Source of the DNA: Eubacteriales bacterium
Lineage (GTDB): Bacteria > Bacillota > Clostridia > Christensenellales > CAG-138
DNA: 13,155 bases
Direction: 5' to 3'
NCBI GenBank assembly: GCA_030695285.1
Contig: JAUYTF010000107.1
Location: 1 to 13,155 of the forward strand
Below are positions 1 through 6,600 of the stretch, one piece after another; within the stretch, counting starts at the first letter, position 1; each line of letters begins with the position of its first letter. The notes under the pieces were generated by a model that saw nothing but the letters and a program-made list of their open reading frames with translations, had not been told where the DNA came from and made no database searches. A program made the translations under genes and the position numbers.

Positions 1-47
1 CTACCCGGTATGTCCCAATCCCTAACAAGATTTACCATGCAAATTAG

Positions 48-79
48 AAAGGCACTCTTCCCCCCGGCTGAGTGCCTTT
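48..79 (+). terminator. Terminator-like hairpin left of the insertion sequence
   Basis: AAAGGCACTC (48-57) pairs perfectly with GAGTGCCTTT (70-79) across a 12-base loop, followed by a short T-rich stretch (TTTCGCTATTTT). This resembles an intrinsic terminator for a plus-strand gene lying left of the window. No identifiable gene fits in bases 1-47. The role is inferred from shape; the pairing is directly visible. Confidence 0.55.
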
Positions 80-89
80 CGCTATTTTG

Positions 90-111
90 GGGCACTCCGT
101 ATGGAGTGCCT
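90..111. repeat. Second palindromic hairpin abutting the IS left end
   Basis: GGCACTCC (91-98) and GGAGTGCC (103-110) form a perfect 8-bp stem with the loop GTAT. The arms share the core GGCACTC/GAGTGCC with the hairpin at 48-79. The left terminal repeat of the insertion sequence begins immediately after it, at 112. It could be a second terminator, part of the target site, or subterminal IS sequence; the single copy here does not decide. Confidence 0.55.
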
Positions 112-123
112 CAGTCTGTCAAA
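112..123 (+). repeat. Left terminal inverted repeat of the IS
   Basis: CAGTCTGTCAAA, a perfect 12-base inverted match to 1601-1612. Its last three A residues are also the start of the hairpin at 121-148. Confidence 0.8.
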
Positions 124-148
124 AAAGTCCCCGCACGGGGACTTTTTT
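121..148 (+). terminator. Terminator-like hairpin inside the IS left end
   Basis: AAAAAAGTCCCC (121-132) and GGGGACTTTTTT (137-148) pair perfectly over 12 bp with a 4-base loop and provide a T6 run on either strand. It is placed to stop read-through from the neighbouring chromosome into the transposase gene, a known strategy of insertion sequences. Its last T is also the T of the extended -10 element at 148-156. Confidence 0.65.
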
Positions 149-156
149 GGTATAAT
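148..156 (+). promoter_or_regulatory. Extended -10 promoter of the transposase gene
   Basis: TGG followed by TATAAT (151-156) is a consensus extended -10 element (TGnTATAAT). The position for a -35 box 17 bp upstream falls inside the GC-rich hairpin and has no TTGACA-like sequence. The expected transcription start, about seven bases after the -10 box, falls on or next to the A of the start codon at 163, so the mRNA may be leaderless. Confidence 0.5.
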
Positions 157-162
157 AGAGTT

Positions 163-1587
163 ATGTTAACAGAGAAGAAAACAATTGAACGCGACACGTT
201 GGAAATCATGTGCACGGAGATGTTGGTACCCAAGCATCACCTGCTCCGAAAGATCGACGAAGCGGTGGATTTCGAACGGTTATATGAAATCGTAGGCGAT
301 TTGTATTGCAAAGACAACGGTCGACCCAGTATCGATCCGATTGTTTTGTTTAAGATCGTCTTGATTCAGCATCTGTATGGGATTCGTTCTTTGCGGCAAA
401 CCGTGGCGGATATCGAAATGAACGTCGCATATCGCTGGTTCTTGGGGTACCGAATCAGCGAACCGATTCCGCATTTTGCGACGGTAAGCTATAATTTCAA
501 GCATCGATTTAACAGCGAAACGGTTGAAAGTATCTTTTGCTGGATTCTGGACGAAGTGAATCGAGCGGGGTATCTTTCGCCGGAAGTCGTATTCATTGAC
601 GGCACGCATGTGAAGGCCAATGCGAACATGAAAAAGCAGGTCAAGCATGCAATTCCAGTCGCGGCTAAGGTTTACGAAAAGCAGCTTCGTGAGGAAGTGA
701 ACGCTGATCGGGAAGAACATGGCAAGAAGCCATTCGACGATGATCCACCCAATGCGCCGGTGGAAGAAAAGGAAATCGTTACATCGACGACCGATCCGGA
801 TTGTGGCGTGTTTCACAAAGGCGATCACAAGAAATGCTTTGCGTATGGAGTACAAACGGCTTGTGATCGGCACAACTATATTCTCGGCGTAGACGTTCAC
901 GCGGGAAACATGCATGACAGCGTCGCGTTCGACGGCATCTACGAACAAGTGGCGCAGCGTTTCCCCGGGATCAGCGTTGTTACGATGGACGCCGGATACA
1001 AAACACCGTGGATTTGCAAAAGAATTATTGAAGACGGACGGATTCCGTCCATGCCGTATAAACGACCCATGACAAAAGAGGGGAACCATGAATGGTGGAA
1101 GTATGTATATGACGAATACTACGACTGCGTCATTTGCCCGGAATACAGCATTCTGAACTATTCAACAACCAACCGAGACGGATACCGGGAGTATAAAAGC
1201 GATCCCAACGTTTGTAGAAACTGCCCGACTCGACACCTTTGCACCGCAAGCAAACAGTGCCAAAAACTGGTCGCGCTTCACATATGGCGAGATTTCGTAG
1301 AGCAGGCAGAAGATATTCGGCACACGCCATTGGGTAAGAAGACCTACGAAAAACGAAAAGAAACGATTGAGCGGGTTTTCGCCGATGCCAAAGAAAAATA
1401 CGCGATGCGTTATACACCATATCGAGGCTTAACCGCAGTCACCAACTGGGTCAAGCTGAAATATGCTGCCATGAATCTCAAGAAATTCGCGATTCACAGG
1501 TGGAAGGATGCCCATCCTTTCTTGCTAGATTTCTTATCTTACTTATCTTGTTTCACAATCTATGCAAAGAACCCCATTCCGGCTTGA
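163..1587 (+). CDS. IS1182-type DDE transposase
   Basis: Catalyses cut and strand transfer of the surrounding insertion sequence. The 474-residue product has the usual IS1182 layout. An N-terminal DUF772-like segment (about residues 1-130) contains the phrase NGRPSIDPIVLFKIVLIQHL. An RNase H-like DDE core follows, with D146 in FIDGTHVKAN, D276 in VTMDAGYKTP and E403 in KETIERVF. Between D276 and E403 lies a cysteine cluster (CVIC, then CRNC and two further Cys) that looks like a zinc ribbon. I chose ATG 163 because the residues from there (MLTEKKTIERDTLEI) match family N-termini as I recall them and because the frame upstream runs through two hairpins and the left IS end. There is no Shine-Dalgarno sequence. 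The stop codon lies in the loop of the terminator at 1566-1603. The gene appears intact. Confidence 0.93.
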   Translation: MLTEKKTIERDTLEIMCTEMLVPKHHLLRKIDEAVDFERLYEIVGDLYCKDNGRPSIDPIVLFKIVLIQHLYGIRSLRQTVADIEMNVAYRWFLGYRISEPIPHFATVSYNFKHRFNSETVESIFCWILDEVNRAGYLSPEVVFIDGTHVKANANMKKQVKHAIPVAAKVYEKQLREEVNADREEHGKKPFDDDPPNAPVEEKEIVTSTTDPDCGVFHKGDHKKCFAYGVQTACDRHNYILGVDVHAGNMHDSVAFDGIYEQVAQRFPGISVVTMDAGYKTPWICKRIIEDGRIPSMPYKRPMTKEGNHEWWKYVYDEYYDCVICPEYSILNYSTTNRDGYREYKSDPNVCRNCPTRHLCTASKQCQKLVALHIWRDFVEQAEDIRHTPLGKKTYEKRKETIERVFADAKEKYAMRYTPYRGLTAVTNWVKLKYAAMNLKKFAIHRWKDAHPFLLDFLSYLSCFTIYAKNPIPA

Positions 1588-1603
1588 CGGAACGGGGTTC
1601 TTT
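1566..1603 (+). terminator. Terminator overlapping the transposase stop codon
   Basis: AAAGAACCCCATTCC (1566-1580) pairs with GGAACGGGGTTCTTT (1589-1603) over 15 positions with one A/C mismatch. The transposase stop codon (1585-1587) sits in the loop. The 3' end of the stem overlaps the right terminal repeat. The T run is short (TTT), so termination strength is uncertain. Confidence 0.65.
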
Positions 1604-1612
1604 GACAGACTG
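1601..1612 (-). repeat. Right terminal inverted repeat of the IS
   Basis: TTTGACAGACTG, the perfect inverted counterpart of 112-123. Chromosomal sequence resumes at 1613 with a palindrome. Confidence 0.8.
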
Positions 1613-1638
1613 GAACGTCCGGTACTCACCGGACGTTC
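1613..1638 (-). terminator. Palindrome after the rubredoxin gene, abutting the IS
   Basis: GAACGTCCGGT (1613-1623) and ACCGGACGTTC (1628-1638) form a perfect 11-bp stem with a 4-base loop. It lies 17 bases past the rubredoxin stop codon, so it is probably that gene's terminator. On the minus strand no T run follows, because the IS begins directly at 1612; the original U tract may have been separated by the insertion. On the plus strand TTCTTC follows. Confidence 0.5.
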
Positions 1639-1654
1639 TTCTTCGTCGCGATTA

Positions 1655-1810
1655 TTATTCGATCGCCGTAAAGGCTTCCTTGTCCATCCCGCAGACGGGG
1701 CAAACCCAATCTTCCGGGATGTCTTCAAACGCGGTGCCCGGAGCGATGCCGTTGTCGGGATCGCCTACCTCGGGATCATATACATAACCGCAAACGCACT
1801 CAAACTTCAT
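1655..1810 (-). CDS. Rubredoxin with a shortened first iron-binding knuckle
   Basis: Small cytoplasmic iron protein that carries single electrons, typically in anaerobes to oxygen- or peroxide-reducing partners. The 51-residue product has the family hallmarks: [26 protein letters not shown] and the second knuckle C37-P-V-C40-G. The first knuckle reads C5-V-C7-G-Y, one residue shorter than the C-x-x-C-G-Y of well-known rubredoxins such as that of Clostridium pasteurianum. The reading frame is otherwise perfect. ATG 1810 is chosen because AGGAGGTG (1818-1825 on the plus strand) precedes it by seven bases; a longer open frame upstream encodes nothing rubredoxin-like. The gene is alone on its transcript, with a promoter at 1893-1921 and a folded leader. 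The IS lies 42 bases past its stop. Identity is firm; iron binding by the variant knuckle is untested. Confidence 0.94.
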   Translation of the reverse strand: MKFECVCGYVYDPEVGDPDNGIAPGTAFEDIPEDWVCPVCGMDKEAFTAIE

Positions 1811-1834
1811 ACTACAACACCTCCTGCTTGAATT

Positions 1835-1885
1835 GAACCAACTGGCCGCTCTCAAGCGCTGAAATGCGCCCCGGCAGTTTCGTTC
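1835..1885 (-). promoter_or_regulatory. Folded 5' leader of the rubredoxin mRNA
   Basis: On the minus strand GAAC (1885-1882) and AACTG (1879-1875) pair with CAGTT (1844-1840) and GTTC (1838-1835), forming a two-part outer stem with a small internal loop. Inside it GCGC (1869-1866) and GCGC (1859-1856) close a six-base loop. The structure begins about one base after the predicted transcription start and ends before the Shine-Dalgarno sequence. It matches no riboswitch class I recognise; it may only stabilise the mRNA. Confidence 0.35.
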
Positions 1886-1892
1886 TGGTCTC

Positions 1893-1921
1893 AATATAGC
1901 AAATCCGAATTGTAAAGACAA
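1893..1921 (-). promoter_or_regulatory. Probable sigma-A promoter of the rubredoxin gene
   Basis: Minus strand: TTGTCT (-35, 1921-1916), 17-bp spacer, TATATT (-10, 1898-1893). The -10 matches consensus at five of six positions and the -35 at four of six. It predicts a leader of about 75 bases. Confidence 0.5.
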
Positions 1922-1995
1922 GTAAATTTACCTGTGGATAGCGCAATGAGCGTTCATCTCGCAATCGCCCTGTTCGTTTCGCCGAGATTTCGCGC

Positions 1996-2026
1996 AAAAA
2001 AGCAGGGGGGCATCGCTGCCCCCCGC
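1996..2026 (-). terminator. Terminator of the pth-mfd-lipoprotein operon
   Basis: On the minus strand GGGGGGCA, loop GCGA, TGCCCCCC, then TGC and a T6 run (A1996-A2001 on the plus strand). It begins 14 bases past the lipoprotein stop codon. A GC-rich stem followed by six T is a textbook intrinsic terminator. The space between it and the rubredoxin promoter (1922-1995) shows nothing else I can name. Confidence 0.85.
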
Positions 2027-2039
2027 CACATTGTGCTCT

Positions 2040-3506
2040 TTAGTTTTTGCCAATATCGCGATACACTTTTTCGTAATATGTCGCGATGCTCGTATCGTTC
2101 TGCCAGGCTTCGAGTTGAACGTTCCACACTGTGTCCGCATTGATCGCAACCACAGCGGCCTTGATGGCATCATACACATCCGTCAGGGTACGCTCACCCG
2201 CGGGCTCACTGCTCACGAGCTGGAGGATATAATATACATCATCCACGAGAATGACGGCGGAGTATTCGCCCTCCTTGAGCAGGCCGACGGCCTTGACGAG
2301 CTCCTCGTTCCAGGTGGTGTCCTCGCCGCCGACATACATCAGCAGCCCGGTTTCCATAAACGCCGGATAGTCGGTATACATCGTGTCTTCGCCATACTGC
2401 GCGAGCACTCCGGTAAAGGCCGTGCCTGCTTCGAGGGCAGCATATGCTTCGTTGGCTTTTTCGCGCGCGTCTTTGGTATAGTTTTCATACAGCGCATCCG
2501 CAGCGGCTTTCTTCGTGAGATAGTCGCTCAGGATATCTGCGCCGCCTTCGATATCGCCAACGGTCACATTGATGCCGGTGTCGCTTGCAGATGCGCCTGC
2601 TGCGGCATATTTATCCGAAAGCGCCACGAGCGCCGCCGCACCGTACTGCGCCTCAAGCGCGATCAGCTCATCCTTGAGCGCGGCATAGTCCACAGAAACC
2701 TCACCGCTTGGCGCAATACTGATGGAGCGCACGCGCACATAGCCTTCCGGCGTATAGAGCAACGGGTCTCCGCCGTTCATCTGAAAGTCTTCCGCCGCAT
2801 AGCCATAGTCCGCCGGGGCTGACGTGTAGCTTTCTTTCTGCGACGTGAGTACATCGTTGTAATAGCGCTGAATCTCTTCATCCGTCGCGGTGACATCTTT
2901 GGTCACTTCCGCTTTGAGCGCGGTTTTTACGGCCTCTTCGGTGAAACCCTCCAGCATGTAGCTGCGAAACCCGTCCACGCTCATCTCCATGCCCGCAGCG
3001 TCGATCTGCTCCTGGAAAATCTCCAGCGTGCGTGCTTCAACATCGCTTGCGCCCTCATCCTGCGCTTGCGAACGGAACATGTCGGTGTAATACGCCATCG
3101 TTTCCGCAATCTGGCTTTCCACATCCGCCATCTGCTCGTCTGAGAGGGTGATGCCGAGCTGTTTGGTCTGATAGAGCTGAATCTTGGCCGATACGAGTGA
3201 TGCGATCACGCTGTCCTGCATGGACTCGATTTCCGCTTCATCCGTCGGCGCGCTCATTCCATAATAGGAATAGGTTTGCACCATATAATCATACTCGTCG
3301 ATGATTTCGCCTTTGGTGATCAAATACTCGTCGCCGACTTTAACGGCGACTTGGGCTCGCTCTTCAGCGGAATATCCCGCGTCCGATGCGGTTGCGTTTG
3401 CTGCGCTGACGTTATCCGCGCCTTTTTTGGCGCATGCCGCAAAGGACAGCGTCAGGGCGACTGCTATCAGCACGGAGAGCGCTTTTTTCCAGGTATTGTT
3501 CATCAT
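2040..3506 (-). CDS. SurA/PrsA-like foldase lipoprotein, divergent parvulin
   Basis: Probably a membrane-anchored chaperone that helps exported proteins fold outside the cell. The 488-residue product starts with two lysines and a hydrophobic segment ending in SFAAC, a lipobox with C25 as the likely lipidated residue (F at -3 is less usual than L). Residues about 52-225 are a helical, charged, SurA N-terminal-like domain, including VGDEYLITKGEIIDEY. A parvulin-like fold seems present but split: strand VRVRSISI at 257-264, then about 80 extra residues, then helices and strands at 347-432 ending in KEGEYSAVILVDDVYYILQLV. The usual histidine after the first strand (R-H-I-L) is a serine here. ATG 3506 is chosen because GGGAG lies nine bases upstream; ATG 3503 is an alternative. 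It is the last gene after pth and mfd, a familiar order in Bacillota. Foldase family placement is reasonably sure; isomerase activity is doubtful. Confidence 0.88.
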   Translation of the reverse strand: MMNNTWKKALSVLIAVALTLSFAACAKKGADNVSAANATASDAGYSAEERAQVAVKVGDEYLITKGEIIDEYDYMVQTYSYYGMSAPTDEAEIESMQDSVIASLVSAKIQLYQTKQLGITLSDEQMADVESQIAETMAYYTDMFRSQAQDEGASDVEARTLEIFQEQIDAAGMEMSVDGFRSYMLEGFTEEAVKTALKAEVTKDVTATDEEIQRYYNDVLTSQKESYTSAPADYGYAAEDFQMNGGDPLLYTPEGYVRVRSISIAPSGEVSVDYAALKDELIALEAQYGAAALVALSDKYAAAGASASDTGINVTVGDIEGGADILSDYLTKKAAADALYENYTKDAREKANEAYAALEAGTAFTGVLAQYGEDTMYTDYPAFMETGLLMYVGGEDTTWNEELVKAVGLLKEGEYSAVILVDDVYYILQLVSSEPAGERTLTDVYDAIKAAVVAINADTVWNVQLEAWQNDTSIATYYEKVYRDIGKN

Positions 3507-3615
3507 GATCGATTTCTCCCTTGTTTTTTGAGCGCTCTTGCGCAATAAATTGATGAAAGAGTGTCTGTGCGACACACGGATTGCGATCTTCATCGCCTTT
3601 GCGTGCCGCCTGTCT

Positions 3616-3644
3616 ATTATATGCCCGTATCCGCGTCCACGCAA
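3616..3644 (-). promoter_or_regulatory. Possible internal promoter for the foldase gene
   Basis: Minus strand: TTGCGT (3644-3639), 17-bp spacer, perfect TATAAT (3621-3616). The -10 box overlaps the mfd stop codon (TAA, 3619-3617). It would start a transcript near 3609 and a leader of about 100 bases, containing the small hairpin GCGAT-GAAG-ATCGC (3596-3583). The -35 matches consensus at only three of six positions. Confidence 0.4.
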
Positions 3645-6600
3645 CGAACAATTGTGTAAAGGAATTGTGGCAGTCTGCCCGTGATTGCCTCCGAGCTGGC
3701 GTTTTTCTGCCTTATTTCGATGGCGGGCGGGTCGCTGGCGATGAGCCGCGCGCCCTCAAAGCCGGAGACTGCCGCGATGAGTTTCCCTCCGTCGAACCTT
3801 GCGTTTTCGCCAAAGCGCAGTTTTGCCTCACCTTCGCGCACGGTTACGCTCTCGATAAACGCTCTTGCGGCATACGCCTTTACCTGGGCGATTCGCATGA
3901 GGTTTGTCACGCTCTCGGGCGGCTCGCCGTAGCGGTCGATAAACTCCTCCGTTACGTCCATGAGGCTCTCCGCGCTGTCGATCTCAGCGATGCGGCGGTA
4001 TGCTTTGAGGCGCATGAGCTCGCTTGGCACATAATCGTGCGGGATATGTGCGTCGATGGGGATATCCACATTCGTTTCGGTGACCGGCTCGAGCGCTCTG
4101 CCCTGTTGCTCGTCCACCGCGCGGCGGATGAGCTTGACATAGAATTCGTAACCGACGTCTGTGATGTGCCCGTGCTGCTCCGCGCCGAGCAGAGAGCCCG
4201 CCCCGCGGATCTCGAGATCTCGCATGGCAAGCTGGAAGCCCGCACCGAACTGCGTGAACTCCCGGATCGCCATGAGCCGCTTTGCCGCCTTCTCGTTCAT
4301 CACGCGGCCGGTCTGCACGGTGAAGTACGCGTATCCGATGCGGTTGGACCTGCCCACGCGCCCACGAAGCTGATAGAGCTGCGCTAAGCCCATCTTGTCC
4401 GCCTCCAGCACGATCAGCGTGTTGGCGTTGCCGATGTCGAGCCCGCTTTCGATGATGGTGGAGCACAGCAGAATGTCATACCTTTGCTCCAGAAAATCGA
4501 TCATGGCGTTTTCCAGCTGCGTCTCGCCCATCTGCCCGTGGGCGATGGTGATGCGCGCCTCCGGCACGAGCGTTTCCAGTTTCCGCATGGTAAGTTCCAT
4601 GCTGATGACGCGGTTGGAGACCACGTATGCCTGTCCTTTTCGCGCAAGTTCTCGGCTGAGCGCATCCTTCACCAGCGCGTCGGAGTGCTCCATCACAAAT
4701 GTCTGCACGGGATAGCGCGCCTCCGGCGGCGTTTCGATGACGCTGATGTCGCGAATGCCGGTCATGGACAGATTCAGCGTGCGCGGAATCGGCGTTGCGG
4801 TGAGCGTAAGCACGTCCACGGTCTTCTTCATCGCCTTGATCTGCTCTTTGTGGTTCACTCCAAAGCGGTGCTCCTCGTCGATGACGAGCAGACCCAGCGC
4901 TTTGTACCTTACGTTCTTGGCTAAGAGCGCGTGGGTGCCGACCACGCAGTCGATCTGACCTGTGGCAAGCGCGTCTTTGATCGCTTCGCGCTCCTTTGCG
5001 GTTTGAAAGCGCGACAGGCACGCAGTCCTCACCAGAAAATCGGCAAAGCGCGAGCACATGGTGTTGTAATGCTGCTGGGCCAGAATCGTGGTCGGCACCA
5101 GGATTGCCGCCTGCTTGCCGTCCTGCAAGGCCTTGAAAACCGCGCGCAGCGCAATCTCCGTCTTGCCATAGCCAACGTCGCCGCAGAGCAAGCGATCCAT
5201 GGGGCGCAGCTGCTCCATATCCGCCTTGATCTCCTGCATGCTCTGCTTCTGATCGGGCGTGAGTTCAAAGGGAAAGCGCTCCTCAAACGTCCTCTGCCAG
5301 GCGGTATCCTTGGAAAACGCGAACCCCACCGCACCCGCACGCTCGGCATACAGCGCCGCTAGGTCGACCGCGAGCTTCTTAGCCGCGCTCCTCGCCTTGT
5401 TGACACGGTTGGTCCACTCCGCACCGCCGAGCCTGCTCAGCGGAGGGCCGATCTCCTCATCGCCGCCGCCGACGTATTTCTGCACGCGGTCGAGCTGGTC
5501 GGTCGGGATATACAGCCGGTCTCCGCCGCGGTATTCTATGAGCAGATAGTCCCGTGTACTGCCCTGCACCGCCAGCGGCTCTACCTTGACGAAGCGGCCA
5601 ACGCCGTGCGCCTCGTGCACGATATAGTCGCCAACGGAGAGCTCGGAGAACGAGAGCTGCTTCTTGGTGCGCGTGCGCCTCATGGCGCGCTCCGTGCGCC
5701 CTGTGATCTCGAATTCCGTGAAGATATTGAGTTTCATCTGCGGATAGGAAAACCCGCGCGCGAGCTGTCCGGGCAAGATCAGCGTTTTTCCCGCGGGCAG
5801 TTCACCCGGCAGTTCGCCCAAAGCTGAAACGTGCGCATCGTAGTCCGCAAGATTGTCGATGAGCTCCTGCGTCTGCTCGCCGGCGAAGATAACCGTCTTT
5901 TCGCCCTGCTGGTTGAGGCGCTTGATCTCGCGGGCGATCTCGTCAAACGCGCCCATGAACTGCGGCGCACCGCGCGACTCGAGATTGACGATCTCGCGCG
6001 AAGAGAACTGCGGGTGCGTGCGCGAGAGTGCGTAGAAGAGCAGGGTGCGGCCAGTGTGCAGGCGTTCCAGCGTTTCGTTTGCCCCGCGCTCCAGCGCGCC
6101 CTGCTCGGCTACGCCCTCGTCCCGCTCCAGCATGGCCTTTACGGTCTCAGCAAAGCGCAGCTGCTCGGTGCGCAGCGCCTCGTCGATAAGCAGCGCCTCG
6201 TCCGCGACGAGAATCGCGCTGTCGTCCAGATAGTCCAGCAGTGTGTTCGTCTTTTGATACAACAGCGGCAGGAGCACGTCTCCGCCGACGCTGGAGATCC
6301 CCGCGCTCCACGCCTCTTCCTGATCGCTCAGTCCGTTTCTGCCCGTTATGCGCCCTAGCGCCTTTTGCGTGAGCTCCCCGGGCTGCGGCGTCTCCAGCGC
6401 GGGACGGATGCGGACGCGCTTGATCTGCTCGACACTGCGCTGTGAAACTGCGTCGAAGGTACGCATCTGGTCGATCTCGTCGCCGAAGAATTCGATACGC
6501 ACAGGAAACTCCTCGCCCGGCGCAAATACGTCTACAAGGTCTCCGCGCGCGGCACACTGTCCGCGTCCTTCGACCATCTCGACTCTCTCATAGCCCGCCG

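Larger units (their letters stand above)
112..1612 (+). mobile_element. Complete IS1182-type insertion sequence, about 1.5 kb
   Basis: CAGTCTGTCAAA at 112-123 is the exact reverse complement of TTTGACAGACTG at 1601-1612, which sets the ends and a length of 1501 bases. One transposase gene fills the interior with no frameshift or stop. A terminator-like hairpin sits just inside each end (121-148 and 1566-1603), so the transposase unit is shielded from outside transcription. I see no direct target duplication: the bases left of 112 (GGAGTGCCT) and right of 1612 (GAACGTCCG) differ. Instead each flank is a palindrome. From memory, the IS1182 family varies in target duplication and some members favour palindromic targets, which would fit. 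The element appears intact and possibly active. Confidence 0.82.

Noticed and set aside
3..47. Possible C-terminal tail of an upstream plus-strand gene (14 codons ending in TAG at 45-47, just before a hairpin)
   Set aside because: Too short to support: another frame also gives a stop at 23-25, and no motif identifies the gene.
10..162. 51-codon N-terminal extension of the transposase
   Set aside because: It runs through two hairpins, the IS left end and the promoter, has no ribosome binding site, and adds residues not typical of IS1182 transposases.
280..1089. Long minus-strand open frame inside the transposase gene
   Set aside because: Mirror of the coding strand; no ribosome binding site and no recognisable motif.
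1811..1921. Upstream extension of the rubredoxin reading frame
   Set aside because: The AGGAGGTG site precedes ATG 1810, and the extension covers the promoter and leader without rubredoxin-like sequence.
2031..2822. Long plus-strand open frame opposite the foldase gene
   Set aside because: Antisense shadow; the minus strand has a signal peptide, lipobox, ribosome binding site and terminator.
3581..6358. Several plus-strand open frames opposite mfd
   Set aside because: All are antisense shadows of a complete mfd with every helicase motif in frame.
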